Part shown: positions 17,247-26,238 of the stretch, one piece after another
How positions within the stretch are numbered: position 1 is the stretch's first letter
Layout: each line of letters begins with the position of its first letter
From: Prevotella sp. UBA2711
GTDB taxonomy: Bacteria > Bacteroidota > Bacteroidia > Bacteroidales > Bacteroidaceae
Reading direction: 5' to 3'
Assembly (NCBI GenBank): GCA_002354095.1
Contig: DEKX01000018.1
Coordinates: 1-64,000, forward strand
Length of the DNA: 64,000 nt
Translations under genes and position numbers: made by a program
The notes under the pieces: model-generated
Told to the model about the DNA's origin: nothing
What the model saw: the letters and a program-made list of their open reading frames with translations, nothing else
The model's database searches: none

Positions 17247-19103
17247 ATGAAAAATTATATCAAATTATCAATACTTTCTCTTTCACTGGCAGGCTTAGCC
17301 TCTTGTGAAATGGACTCTCCAAACCAGTCGGCACTGCAGCCTGAGGTGATTGGTTTTACTGAGAAACTGGCAGAGTCAGCTATCATGAGTATCCACCAGT
17401 CATTCGGAGAAACGAACTCTTATCGTGGTCGTTTCACTCCTTATTATGGACTGAATACCGATGTTGAAATAATCAATGGTTTAGCTGCCTCAAAAACTCC
17501 TGATGGAGGTAAGTTAGATTTGGGTGCTTATAATGCAACTCCTAACAACTCCCAGATGAATACCGATAACAATGCATATGCAAAGTTCTATGAGGGTATT
17601 GAGCGTGCTAATATGGTTATCAAGAATATCACAGAGAATGGAGATCCCGATAATCGACCAGAAATGGCAGCTCTTTTGGGTGAGGCCATGACACTTCGTG
17701 CCGTTATTTATCTCGACTTAATTAAAGGATGGGGTGATGTTCCTGCACGCTTCGACCCGATTGACGATCAGACTATATATCAACCAAGAGTTGATCGTGA
17801 TGAAATCTACAAGCGTTTATTGTCGGACTTGGATTATGCAAAGAATGTAGTTGCATGGCCAAACGGAGATGATAAGACAAAATCTGTAGAGCGTATTAAC
17901 CGCGCTTTTGTTAAGGGACTTCGCGCCCGCATCGCACTCTATGCTGGTGGATATAGCTATAGATCAGACAAAACTGTTCGTCTAAGTAATGACCCAGATC
18001 TAGCTCGCGAGAAAATGTATCAGATTGCTGCAGAAGAGTGTCAGGATGTGATTGACAACTGCACACCGTTGAGCAACCTTGCTTTTATTGACAATTTTAA
18101 GGCGCTCTGTCAAGATGATGTTACTGCTGGCAAGGAGTCTCTTTGGGAAATTCCTTTCTCTGATGGACGTGGTCGCGTTCTTTACACATTCGGTGTTAAG
18201 CACCTTGCAAAAGACCAATATACAGGTCAAGCTCAAGGTGGTGTGAACGGACCTCTTCCAAGTCTGTTCTATGACTACGATGTAGATGACATTCGTCGCA
18301 ATATTACTTGTGTTCCTTACGAATGGAGTAGTGAAAGCAAATCTTCACAAGCTCTTCGTGCTGTCAACAAATGGTGTTTCGGTAAACTTCGTTATGAATG
18401 GATGAATCGTAGAGTGACTTCAACTAACGACGATGGTGTTAATTTCCAATATATGCGTCTAGCTGATGTATATATGATGGCAGCTGAGGCATATAATGAG
18501 CTTGGCGACATCAACAAAGCATGGACTTGCTTGGAGCCTGTTTTGTCTCGTGCCTTACCTGCTGCTAAAGTTGACGCTTTGAAGGCAAAATATACTGCAA
18601 GTAAAGATGCCTTCTTCAAAGGAATCGTTGAACAGCGTGCTTTTGAATTTGCTGGTGAAATGCTTCGCAAAGCAGACCTGGTTCGCTGGAATCTTATTGA
18701 CGAGAAGATGGCTGAAGCAAAGCAGAAGATGACAGATTTAGCTCAGCTTAAAGGTGATTATGCAGATCTTCCCGAGAATCTGTATATTAAACTTTATGAA
18801 ACTGGTATGGAAATTCCTGAGACTGCAATTACATTCGATACTCCAGTGGCTGGAGAGACTTTGGTTATCTATGGAATGAACCATGGCGATACTGATGACG
18901 AAGGCACAAAGTTGTCTGGCTTTGACAAAGCAAATTGGCTTGGAGCTACAACCAAGGATGGAGTTACTACATATAAGATTACTGATGACTTCATCAATGG
19001 TCTCTATATCAACCAGCCCAGTACTCATGCCATTTGGCCTATTTGGCAGACCTTCTGTGATAAGAGTAATGGACAGTTAGACAATAGCTGGCTCGGATTC
19101 TAA
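17247..19103 (+). CDS. SusD/RagB-family surface glycan-binding lipoprotein
   Basis: The start is ATG 17247 rather than 17229, because AAGGAGG (17231-17237) lies at ribosome-binding distance. The lipoprotein signal peptide MKNYIKLSILSLSLAGLASC has its lipobox Cys at residue 20. SusD features follow: TPR-like helices (GEAMTLRAVIYLDLIKGWGDVP), VDRDEIYKRLLSDLDYA, and LADVYMMAAEAYNELG with the RAFEFAGE segment near the C-terminus. It sits on the cell surface as the lid of the SusC transporter. It begins 19 bp after susC. The product is 618 residues, longer than many SusD proteins, with an extra C-terminal region after about 540. Confidence 0.95.
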   Translation: MKNYIKLSILSLSLAGLASCEMDSPNQSALQPEVIGFTEKLAESAIMSIHQSFGETNSYRGRFTPYYGLNTDVEIINGLAASKTPDGGKLDLGAYNATPNNSQMNTDNNAYAKFYEGIERANMVIKNITENGDPDNRPEMAALLGEAMTLRAVIYLDLIKGWGDVPARFDPIDDQTIYQPRVDRDEIYKRLLSDLDYAKNVVAWPNGDDKTKSVERINRAFVKGLRARIALYAGGYSYRSDKTVRLSNDPDLAREKMYQIAAEECQDVIDNCTPLSNLAFIDNFKALCQDDVTAGKESLWEIPFSDGRGRVLYTFGVKHLAKDQYTGQAQGGVNGPLPSLFYDYDVDDIRRNITCVPYEWSSESKSSQALRAVNKWCFGKLRYEWMNRRVTSTNDDGVNFQYMRLADVYMMAAEAYNELGDINKAWTCLEPVLSRALPAAKVDALKAKYTASKDAFFKGIVEQRAFEFAGEMLRKADLVRWNLIDEKMAEAKQKMTDLAQLKGDYADLPENLYIKLYETGMEIPETAITFDTPVAGETLVIYGMNHGDTDDEGTKLSGFDKANWLGATTKDGVTTYKITDDFINGLYINQPSTHAIWPIWQTFCDKSNGQLDNSWLGF

Positions 19104-19123
19104 TCGTGTATACAAACTTTGAA

Positions 19124-20695
19124 ATGAATACAATTATGAATAAAATATCAAAATTCCTGATTGGGTTATTCGTTGTTGGCGTGGCTGTTTCATGTAGCGA
19201 CCCAATGAGCGAGATAAAAGAACTGGGCATTACTCGTAACTTTGCCCCTGTTGCCCTGACTGCGAAGGTTGTTAACAAAACCGATATTAAATTGGAATGG
19301 AATAAATCTGACGCAGAAAGCTATACTATTGAGGTATTCTGTGAGGATCCTGACTTTGCAGGCACTCCTGTAAAAACTATTACAGGTGTTACTAATGATG
19401 ATATTCCTTACACAATTAGTGGTTTAGAGGGTGAAACAGAATATTCCATCCGCGTGAAAGCTGTTAGCGGTCGTCTTTCTGATTCTAAGTGGAGCACCGT
19501 CACTGCAACAACTGATACAGAACAGATTTTCTATACTATTGACGAAGAGAATGACGTAACAGAAAGTACTATTACTGTACGTTGGCCTGCTGGTGCAACA
19601 GCTACAGCCATTGTTGTAACTCCTGGTGATAAGGAATTCCCAGTTACTGCAGATGCTATTGCCGCTGGTGAATTTACTGTTACTGGTTTGGATGCTGAAA
19701 CCGAATATACTATCAAGTTAATGAATGGTACCAAGACAAGAGGTACTGTTAAAGCTAAGACGGCTATTGACCTTGGTGGTGCTATCCATGTAAAGGCTGG
19801 TGCAGACCTCAAGGCTCTGCTTGATGCAGCTGTTGATGGTGACGTATTTGCATTCGATCCTGGAACCTATTCTATCTTGGATGAAGAAGAGAAGCCAACA
19901 ACCTATGAGATTACCAAGAAGATTAGCTTCAAATCTGTACGCTCTTACGATCGTGCAATTATCAAGGCTGGATTCATTCTAGCAACTGGTGCAGAATTCT
20001 CAATGAATCAGATTGTATTAGATGGTGACAAGACCGTTGGTAATGCTATTAGCTATGCTGGAACAGCAAAGGGTACTGAATGTAAATTGACTATTGAAGA
20101 CTGTGAGGTAACCGGATTCAAGACCACCTTCATTACGGATGCTAAAGCTGATATCGTTGCCTACATCACAATCAACAATTCATTGATTCATGATATGCCA
20201 TTAGCTAACAGATGTATCGACTTCCAAGGTGGTGCACTTGCAGAACTCAATATCACAGATTGCACTATCTACAATGTTTCAGGAAGTGATTCATTTATCC
20301 GCAATGATGACAAGGGTACATACAAAGGAAAGCTCTATGTGAAAATAGACCACTGTACGCTTGATGGCTTTAATACCACAGGCAAGGGTATCTTGTACAT
20401 CAGAAAGGGTGCTAAAGCTGGCGATCTGACCATAGCATTCACTAATAATGTAGTAAGCAACTCAACTGGTGTATTTAGTAACTTTACCCCGAATGTAGAA
20501 CCAACATTTGAGCATAATAACTATTTCAATGCTCCAAATTTGGTTCAAGCTACTGCAACAGAGGCTTCTAAAATCTTTGATAATGCAGGTACTGCATATG
20601 ATCCGCAATATGCAGATTACTCTAAATTCGATTTCACTGTTGGAAGTGATGATATTAAGGCACTGAAGATTGGTGACCCACGTTGGATTAAGTAA
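19124..20695 (+). CDS. Surface lipoprotein with Fn3 domains and pectin-PUL-type beta-helix (DUF4957/DUF5123-like)
   Basis: The signal peptide has lipobox AVSC. The start is ATG 19124 or ATG 19136; the frame could extend to a GTG at 19106, which I reject because it gives no charged signal n-region. Two fibronectin-III-like domains follow (LTAKVVNKTDIKLEWNKS and ESTITVRWPAGATATAIVV), then a right-handed beta-helix-like half (about 230-525) rich in short N/D turns, ending GDPRWIK. This organisation matches the DUF4957 plus DUF5123 proteins found as the third gene of homogalacturonan loci in Bacteroidota (from memory). It is likely a surface glycan-binding protein or non-canonical pectin-active protein. 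Confidence 0.8.
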   Translation: MNTIMNKISKFLIGLFVVGVAVSCSDPMSEIKELGITRNFAPVALTAKVVNKTDIKLEWNKSDAESYTIEVFCEDPDFAGTPVKTITGVTNDDIPYTISGLEGETEYSIRVKAVSGRLSDSKWSTVTATTDTEQIFYTIDEENDVTESTITVRWPAGATATAIVVTPGDKEFPVTADAIAAGEFTVTGLDAETEYTIKLMNGTKTRGTVKAKTAIDLGGAIHVKAGADLKALLDAAVDGDVFAFDPGTYSILDEEEKPTTYEITKKISFKSVRSYDRAIIKAGFILATGAEFSMNQIVLDGDKTVGNAISYAGTAKGTECKLTIEDCEVTGFKTTFITDAKADIVAYITINNSLIHDMPLANRCIDFQGGALAELNITDCTIYNVSGSDSFIRNDDKGTYKGKLYVKIDHCTLDGFNTTGKGILYIRKGAKAGDLTIAFTNNVVSNSTGVFSNFTPNVEPTFEHNNYFNAPNLVQATATEASKIFDNAGTAYDPQYADYSKFDFTVGSDDIKALKIGDPRWIK

Positions 20696-20720
20696 TCATT
20701 AGAATATTCTATAACTCAAA

Positions 20721-20760
20721 ATCGGGCAGACACGCTGAATGTCTGCCCGATTTGTTTTTT
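20721..20760 (+). terminator. Terminator of the susC-susD-lipoprotein operon
   Basis: A 12-bp perfect stem (20721-20732 with 20740-20751, ATCGGGCAGACA) with a 7-base loop is followed by TTGTTTTTT. Confidence 0.92.
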
Positions 20761-20909
20761 GCCATTTTGTTTGGAAGTTATGTAATTAGTTTGTCCAAAG
20801 ACTTAGCTCCACTCCGCGCCCATCTTATATCATTCCTAAATGAATTGAAATAAAAACCCCCACACCCCACACCCAAATTTCTCCAGCCTCCTCAAACAGC
20901 CTGTTTGAA

Positions 20910-21110
20910 TTTGCGTATAGGCGTTTAATCGTTTGCGTAGGCGCGCACGATGATTTGCGTAGGCGCAAACGGTCGTGGGAACGGCTTCTATTCCCTGTTC
21001 GAACGGCTTCTATTCCTTGCGCGAATACTGTCTATCCCCTGTAAAGTCCTATTGGAATCAACGATAGACGATATTCGCATCAACGATAGAAGATATCAGT
21101 ATCAGCGTTG
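20910..21110. repeat. Three consecutive triplets of 22-bp direct repeats
   Basis: Set A: TTTGCGTA-type units start at 20910, 20932 and 20954. Set B: GAACGGCTTCTATTCC-type units start at 20979, 21001 and 21023 (third degenerate). Set C: ATCAACGATAG-type units start at 21057, 21079 and 21101 (third degenerate). Every spacing is exactly 22 bp, yet A, B and C share no sequence. The stretch 20761-20909 before them shows nothing I recognise beyond a C-rich run near 20855-20880. The period is not a multiple of three, so coding is unlikely. Confidence 0.85.
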
Positions 21111-21365
21111 CTACTTGTTTGAAATGGGGGGAAGGTCGTAGGGCGAGGGTTCGCCATGCTCGGCATGCAATTCAACTGACAGCTCAAGGAAAAAGTCATG
21201 ACCCAGGATGGACGAAATCTTATATAATAATTGTACGGAAACGTCCTCGCGCTTGAATACATCATAGATGTTGGTGCGTTCACAAGGAATCTTGGCGGCA
21301 AGCCAACTGGCTGACCGTCCTTGCTCATCCATCACTTCCTTGATTCTTTTGCCAATATGCTTCAT
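21111..21365 (-). CDS. Small XRE-like helix-turn-helix regulator
   Basis: The protein is 84 residues starting MKHIGKRIKEVMDEQGRSAS. The helix-turn-helix runs from about 6 to 60 (SWLAAKIPCERTNIYDVFKR and VSVQLLYKISSILGHDFF). It is probably a DNA-binding protein of the small XRE type common in Bacteroidota. I chose the ATG at 21365 because the longer open frame (to 21524) crosses a clear promoter, TTG-N19-TACTTTTG at 21442-21413. Its C-terminus abuts the 22-bp repeat region. It lies beside the pectin enzymes but is transcribed from its own promoter, so regulation of that locus is only a suggestion. Confidence 0.75.
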   Translation of the reverse strand: MKHIGKRIKEVMDEQGRSASWLAAKIPCERTNIYDVFKREDVSVQLLYKISSILGHDFFLELSVELHAEHGEPSPYDLPPISNK

Positions 21366-21412
21366 GAAGTCTAATTCAGTTCTTATGTTGCCATTTGTTA
21401 AATATTTAAGCA

Positions 21413-21442
21413 CAAAAGTACAAAAAACTTTCATATCTGCAA
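21413..21442 (-). promoter_or_regulatory. Promoter of the small HTH gene
   Basis: On the minus strand TTG (21442-21440), a 19-bp spacer and TACTTTTG (21420-21413) lie about 48 bp before the ATG at 21365. Confidence 0.7.
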
Positions 21443-21493
21443 GGAATGTATTAACAAAAATACAGTGTATGAGGAAATCTAATACAATAAGAT

Positions 21494-21526
21494 AAATGGA
21501 AGACAACAAAATGTTGCCTTCCATTT
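21494..21526 (-). terminator. Hairpin downstream of the pectate lyase gene
   Basis: A 15-bp stem (21526-21512 with 21508-21494) has a 3-base loop and one G-U pair on the minus strand. It lies 25 bp beyond the PL1 stop. The T-rich tail is weak (ATTTATCTTATT), so it may be a moderate terminator or a 3'-end stabiliser. Confidence 0.6.
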
Positions 21527-21550
21527 GCCTTCGTATTGTAGAGGGGCTAC

Positions 21551-22738
21551 TTATTTCTGTATGTACTTCTTGCCTCCCTGAATGACAAAGCCTTGATAAT
21601 TGCTGTCAACTTGTTGACCTGACAGGTTATAAGTGGCTTTGTTCTCCTTAGTGGCTTTAATAGCTTGTATGCCGGAAGTGTCGAATTTTAATGTAGCTCC
21701 AGCTCCATTGGTTGAACTGCTGACAATGGCTTCTACTTTGCTGGCTTCAAAAGCTGTATAATCGTAGGTAGGAGTGAAATACTCGATGTCACCGGATTTC
21801 TCTTGCTTGTCATCGGCTCCTACGCAGCCGGTGATGGTGACGTTATAATCGGTGTAACTGCCCGAAGTGGCTGCTTTCTTCCACGGAGTCTTCTTTGCTT
21901 TGTCACTGGTAAAGGCACAATTCTCGATATAGGCATTGCTCTTGTAACCTCCGCCCACGCAATAGCTGACGACACTGCTGCTGAAGAGACAATCCAGAAT
22001 ATGCACCTTGCCAAAACGGATGCGTGGCATACGTTCACGGCATCCTTCATCCCACCAACAGCAATAGAAAGTGGTGTTCAGCTTTCCTTCATCAGATGTT
22101 TTACTGTCGCTACCGCCCCAGAGATTGCTGAAGCGGTGGTCATTACTGCCACCACTACCCCCAGCCCAAGGGTCTATCAGGTAGCGGAAACGGCACCATG
22201 AAATGCAGATGTTGTCGGAACCGTTGTTGCAATCGAGATTGCCGTCCACGCCATCCTGGAAGTCGCAATGGTCAACCCAGATGTTGCTACAGCCATAAAG
22301 TTCAAGATTGTCATTGCCGTCCATGTCGTAAGCACCGGCTCCCTTGAAGATGATGTTGCGGATGATGATGTTCTTGCATCCCCTCAGCGTGATGATGCCT
22401 GATTCGCTTTTGTTATCTGAGTGGGTAGGGTTGGCAAAGGTTGCCCCATCGAGACCGATAATCGTTTTGTTCTCGACATCACTGATTTTTACTTGACCGG
22501 TGAACGTGATAGTGCCATCTACATAGACTACTTTGGCAGTAGTACCCGATAACGCCGACTTTAAATCAGCCAGTGTCGATACGTTAACAGTAGAACCTCC
22601 GTCACCTCCGGTAATGCCGGCTCCAAAGCCAAAAGGCTTGTTGAGGTCATAGTCGGACAAACTGCCTGTGTCAATAGATTGGGCTCCGACAAACGAGGCG
22701 CATAGCAATGCTGCGATGCTCAATAAAAGCGTCTTCAT
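21551..22738 (-). CDS. Pectate lyase, polysaccharide lyase family 1
   Basis: The 395 residues have a Sec signal peptide (cleavage near GAQ-S). The parallel beta-helix has the PL1 signatures IWVDHCDF (153-160) and the catalytic-Arg block RERMPRIRFG (234-243); Asp165 and Asp169 (DGVDGNLD) are candidate Ca2+ ligands. It cleaves de-esterified homogalacturonan by beta-elimination. The last about 30 residues (YNLSGQQVDSNYQGFVIQGG) match a C-terminal tail frequent on exported Prevotella enzymes. The ATG shares its A with the stop of the GH28-GH105 gene (TAATG), so the two are translationally coupled. Confidence 0.93.
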   Translation of the reverse strand: MKTLLLSIAALLCASFVGAQSIDTGSLSDYDLNKPFGFGAGITGGDGGSTVNVSTLADLKSALSGTTAKVVYVDGTITFTGQVKISDVENKTIIGLDGATFANPTHSDNKSESGIITLRGCKNIIIRNIIFKGAGAYDMDGNDNLELYGCSNIWVDHCDFQDGVDGNLDCNNGSDNICISWCRFRYLIDPWAGGSGGSNDHRFSNLWGGSDSKTSDEGKLNTTFYCCWWDEGCRERMPRIRFGKVHILDCLFSSSVVSYCVGGGYKSNAYIENCAFTSDKAKKTPWKKAATSGSYTDYNVTITGCVGADDKQEKSGDIEYFTPTYDYTAFEASKVEAIVSSSTNGAGATLKFDTSGIQAIKATKENKATYNLSGQQVDSNYQGFVIQGGKKYIQK

Positions 22739-25383
22739 TATTTCTTGGTGTTAAGATTCTCGGTGGTATATCCCATCATCTCCATTTCAAGAGAAGCCCA
22801 GAGGAACGGACCGATGCCCTTGGCATCATTGTCGCGGATGGGTTCGCTCAGGTAGTATGCATAGCTGCCGTCGCGCTTCGTGTTCTCATTGACACTGCCT
22901 TTCGGATTGATCTTCTTCATAGCAGCCTCTACTTCAGGCGTAGCAGCGGGACCAAGACCGGCAACGGAACAGCATTGTGTCAGCGAGATGGTCTTATCAG
23001 CATGAACCTTGATGAAATTCTTGATCATACCCTTATAGGCCTTGATACCAGCATCGCGATACTGACCGTCTACATAACCTTTGCGATAAGCCTTCAAGAG
23101 GGCGTAGGTGAACATGGCAGAGCAGGTGGACTCCAGATAGTTGCCTTCGCGTTTGGGCGAATCCATGACTTGATACCATAAGCCGCTTTTCTTGTCTTGC
23201 CATTTCAGAATGGCATCGAAATCCTTCTTCAGCAAGTCAATCACCTCCGAGCGACGCGCATAATTCTCAGGTAGCGCATCAAGTACCTCAATCAGTGCCA
23301 TGGTGAACCAACCCTGGGCACGTCCCCAACAGTGCTGCGACAGTCCTGTTTCCTTATCTGCCCAGAAAGTCTTGCGAGTCTCATCGTAGGCATGACGGTT
23401 CAATCCTGTTTTGGGGTCAAGTGTGCGCTGGTAGGTGATATTCAACTGGTTGACAGCATCATCGTAGATGCTCTGAGTAGTAGGAGCTTTCCGATTTTTC
23501 CGAGCTTTCTGAGTCTTCTCCATGATAGGAGCTGTCAGCACGCGGAAGGGCAGTCCCATGAAAATGCCGTCGAGCCACACCTGATAAGCGTAGATGGCCT
23601 TATGCCAGAACACTTTGTCAGCAATGGTGCGTGGCTGGTCTTGCAATTGCTTCATCATGGTTTGCATAGCCAGCAGATTCTTTGCCTCCGGCCAGTTCTG
23701 GTACATTCGGGTAACAAAATGTCCCGTGCGTATGTTGTCAAGATTATAGTCAAGGATATTGTATCCCGTGATGTCGCCATTCTCTGCTATCATCTTGTCG
23801 GTATACATCTTACAATATTTCAGAATGTCATCGCCTCCATAGCGCAGATACGTATCGAGCATACCCTCTAATTCAATGCCCATCACATAGCTCCATTTCG
23901 GTTTCTTAGAGAAGTCGAGCAGATAGCTCTCGGGCACGCGCTTCATTTCGGAGTAAGTAAGCCATTCGCTATAGTGCTGGTAAGGCATCTGCTGTAAGAC
24001 CAGCGAGCCATTGATAAACAGATTGTCGAACCGGACATCGCGCGTCTGACCACTGCTGAAGTTGCCATCCTTGACGCCGTTGAAATGACAGTTCTTGACA
24101 TTGATGTCATAGACATTGCAAACGGAATCGAGGGCGATAATCTGGACACCATACTTGGATTTCTCACAGGTGATATTCTCGATGTTGATGTTGCGGACGG
24201 TAGGTACGAATCCACGACAGCAAACCTCCTTGGGCTCGTAGTCGAGATTAATCTTCAAGACACTCTCCTTGCAGACACCTACTTTGATATTGCGGGCATT
24301 GATGTTCTCAATCACTCCGCCACGGCAGGTGTTAGTCTTGATGCGTACCACACGTTCCAGCTCAGGAGAGTCCATGACATTGTTTTCGGCATATACATTA
24401 CGGCATCCGCCCGAAATCTCAGAACCGATGACGACACCGCCGTGACCATTCTTCATCTCGCAATTACGGATGATGATATTCTCGCTGGGCTTATCCCACA
24501 AACGACCGTCGTTGTTGCGTCCGCTCTTGATGGCAATACAGTCGTCGCCTGTGTTGAAGTAACAATTCTCAATCAGTACACCATCGCAGGATTCAGGGTC
24601 GCATCCGTCGCCGTTAGGTCCGTCGTTGATAATCTTCATACCGCGGACGGTGATGTTCTTGGAGAGCAAAGGATGAATCACCCAGAATGGCGAGTTCAGC
24701 AGGGTGAGGTTCTCCATCAGGATATTCTCACACAGATAGAAATTGATGAGCTGTGGACGCAGACCGTCTTCCTTTGTGAAGATACGCTGATCCATAGGTA
24801 CACCATCCTCGGCATTCTTCAACAGTCGGGCACGCGATCCGCCTCGTTGGCTAATCATACCCTCCTTGAAACCAAAACGCGGATTGCCGTTCCAAGGCCA
24901 CCAAGTGTCGTTGGCGCCACTGCCGTCAATGGTTCCTTCACCAGTGACAGCGATGTCGGTTTGTTTATAGGCATAGATGCAGGGACTGAGATTGAGGCAG
25001 TCTATACCCTCCCAGCGTGTAGGAACAATAGGGTAGAGGTCGGGCTCGAAGGCAAACTTCAGAACCGCATCCTTCTCCACCACGAGGTTGACATGGCTCA
25101 ACATCGTGATGGCACCCGTCAAGAATGTGCCGGCAGGAACAATCACGCGTCCGCCTCCCTTTTTGGAGCAGGCAGCAATGGCTTTGTTGATAGCCTTCTG
25201 GTTTTTGGCAGCCGTGTTAGTGGTCTTGGCGCCATACTTGGTAATCAGGAAATCCTTCTGGGGAAATGAAGGAGCCTTGATACTCTGTTCAATACGTTTG
25301 TACTCTTCCTCGTCCCACGCCTTAGCCTGAGCCACAGAAGGAATCAACAAGCACAATAGTAGCAGTTGTAGAATTCTTTTCAT
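22738..25383 (-). CDS. Bimodular GH28 polygalacturonase - GH105 unsaturated galacturonyl hydrolase
   Basis: After a signal peptide (cleavage near AQA-K), residues about 40-460 are a GH28 beta-helix. Visible motifs are NGDGCDPE (257-264), GDDCIAIKSG (279-288), GHGGVVIGSE (313-322) and RIKT (347-350), the complete catalytic set. Residues about 500-875 are a GH105 (alpha/alpha)6 barrel with the catalytic VWLDGIFMG (Asp605) and SQHCWGRAQGW. One polypeptide could thus cut polygalacturonan and remove unsaturated uronates left by the PL1 lyase encoded next. A -7 element TATCTTTG lies upstream at 25421-25414. Natural fusions of this pair exist but are not the commonest form. Confidence 0.92.
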   Translation of the reverse strand: MKRILQLLLLCLLIPSVAQAKAWDEEEYKRIEQSIKAPSFPQKDFLITKYGAKTTNTAAKNQKAINKAIAACSKKGGGRVIVPAGTFLTGAITMLSHVNLVVEKDAVLKFAFEPDLYPIVPTRWEGIDCLNLSPCIYAYKQTDIAVTGEGTIDGSGANDTWWPWNGNPRFGFKEGMISQRGGSRARLLKNAEDGVPMDQRIFTKEDGLRPQLINFYLCENILMENLTLLNSPFWVIHPLLSKNITVRGMKIINDGPNGDGCDPESCDGVLIENCYFNTGDDCIAIKSGRNNDGRLWDKPSENIIIRNCEMKNGHGGVVIGSEISGGCRNVYAENNVMDSPELERVVRIKTNTCRGGVIENINARNIKVGVCKESVLKINLDYEPKEVCCRGFVPTVRNINIENITCEKSKYGVQIIALDSVCNVYDINVKNCHFNGVKDGNFSSGQTRDVRFDNLFINGSLVLQQMPYQHYSEWLTYSEMKRVPESYLLDFSKKPKWSYVMGIELEGMLDTYLRYGGDDILKYCKMYTDKMIAENGDITGYNILDYNLDNIRTGHFVTRMYQNWPEAKNLLAMQTMMKQLQDQPRTIADKVFWHKAIYAYQVWLDGIFMGLPFRVLTAPIMEKTQKARKNRKAPTTQSIYDDAVNQLNITYQRTLDPKTGLNRHAYDETRKTFWADKETGLSQHCWGRAQGWFTMALIEVLDALPENYARRSEVIDLLKKDFDAILKWQDKKSGLWYQVMDSPKREGNYLESTCSAMFTYALLKAYRKGYVDGQYRDAGIKAYKGMIKNFIKVHADKTISLTQCCSVAGLGPAATPEVEAAMKKINPKGSVNENTKRDGSYAYYLSEPIRDNDAKGIGPFLWASLEMEMMGYTTENLNTKK

Positions 25384-25413
25384 TGTCGTTTTGCTTTAGT
25401 AGTTTTATTTCGG

Positions 25414-25421
25414 CAAAGATA
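25414..25421 (-). promoter_or_regulatory. -7 element for the GH28-GH105/PL1 operon
   Basis: TATCTTTG on the minus strand lies 31 bp before the GH28-GH105 start. The nearest TTG upstream is 22 bp away, slightly longer than optimal. No terminator separates it from the end of trpA at 25462, so read-through from the trp operon is possible. Confidence 0.55.
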
Positions 25422-25461
25422 ATGAAAAAGAATGAATAATCTACAACTTTTACATTATTTA

Positions 25462-26238
25462 TTATTGTTTCAGTGCATCAAACAACTTATCGAGTGCTTC
25501 ATCGGCACTTTTGCTCTCACTGAGCAGTGTTACAAACTTCGACCCGATAATAGCACCGGCAGCATTGTCCTGAGCGGCTTTCAGGGTTTGTGCATTACTG
25601 ATACCAAAGCCAATCATACGCGGGTTACGCAGATTCATGGCATTGATGCGGCGGAAATACTCCTGCTTGGCATCGTCGAAACTCCTTTGGGCACCGGTAA
25701 TGGCAGCAGAACTGACCATATAGATAAAGCCATCGGTGTTGGCATCAATGAAACGGATGCGTTCTTCTGATGTCTCGGGGGTGATGAGCATAATGATGCG
25801 CAGGTCGTAACGATCAGCCACTGGTTTTACCATTTCTTGGTAATCCTTAAAAGGCAGGTCAGGGATGATGACACCACTCACGCCACTGTCAACACAACTT
25901 CTGCAGAAAGCCTCAATACCATATTGCATGATAGGGTTCAGATAGCCCATCAATACCAAAGGAATATGCACCTCGTCCTTGATGGCTTTCAGTTGATTGA
26001 AAATAACTTGCAAGCTCATGCCATTCTTAAGAGCTGTTGTAGCAGCATCCTGGATGACAGGACCGTCGGCCATCGGATCGCTGAACGGAATACCAACTTC
26101 TATCATGTCGATACCTCGACGTTCCAAGGTCTTGATGACATCGGCAGTTCCCTCTAATGTGGGACAACCGGCACAGAAATACAGTGACAGCAATTTGCGG
26201 TCTTTGTTTTCAGAAAAGAGTTTATTAATCTTGTTCAT
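25462..26238 (-). CDS. trpA: Tryptophan synthase alpha subunit
   Basis: The 258 residues form a (beta/alpha)8 barrel. IEVGIPFSDPMADGPVIQ carries the catalytic Glu (in EVG) and the conserved substrate loop; GVSGVIIPDLPF carries the catalytic Asp; GFGISNAQT is the phosphate site. It cleaves indole-3-glycerol phosphate to indole, passed to TrpB. It is last gene of the leftward trp operon and overlaps trpF by 14 bases. No clear terminator follows in the 78 bp before the GH28-GH105 gene. Confidence 0.96.
   Translation of the reverse strand: MNKINKLFSENKDRKLLSLYFCAGCPTLEGTADVIKTLERRGIDMIEVGIPFSDPMADGPVIQDAATTALKNGMSLQVIFNQLKAIKDEVHIPLVLMGYLNPIMQYGIEAFCRSCVDSGVSGVIIPDLPFKDYQEMVKPVADRYDLRIIMLITPETSEERIRFIDANTDGFIYMVSSAAITGAQRSFDDAKQEYFRRINAMNLRNPRMIGFGISNAQTLKAAQDNAAGAIIGSKFVTLLSESKSADEALDKLFDALKQ

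Noticed and set aside
20910..21110. 22-bp repeats as a degenerate CRISPR array
   Set aside because: The units are contiguous with no spacers, they change sequence every three copies, and there is no cas gene nearby.
20950..21141. 63-codon plus-strand ORF through the 22-bp repeats
   Set aside because: The repeat period is not a multiple of three, so the product would not be repetitive; no ribosome site, promoter or family resemblance.
24085..25269. 394-residue plus-strand ORF opposite the GH28-GH105 gene
   Set aside because: Antisense of a clear catalytic domain set; the translated sequence is repetitive mirror composition with no recognisable fold.
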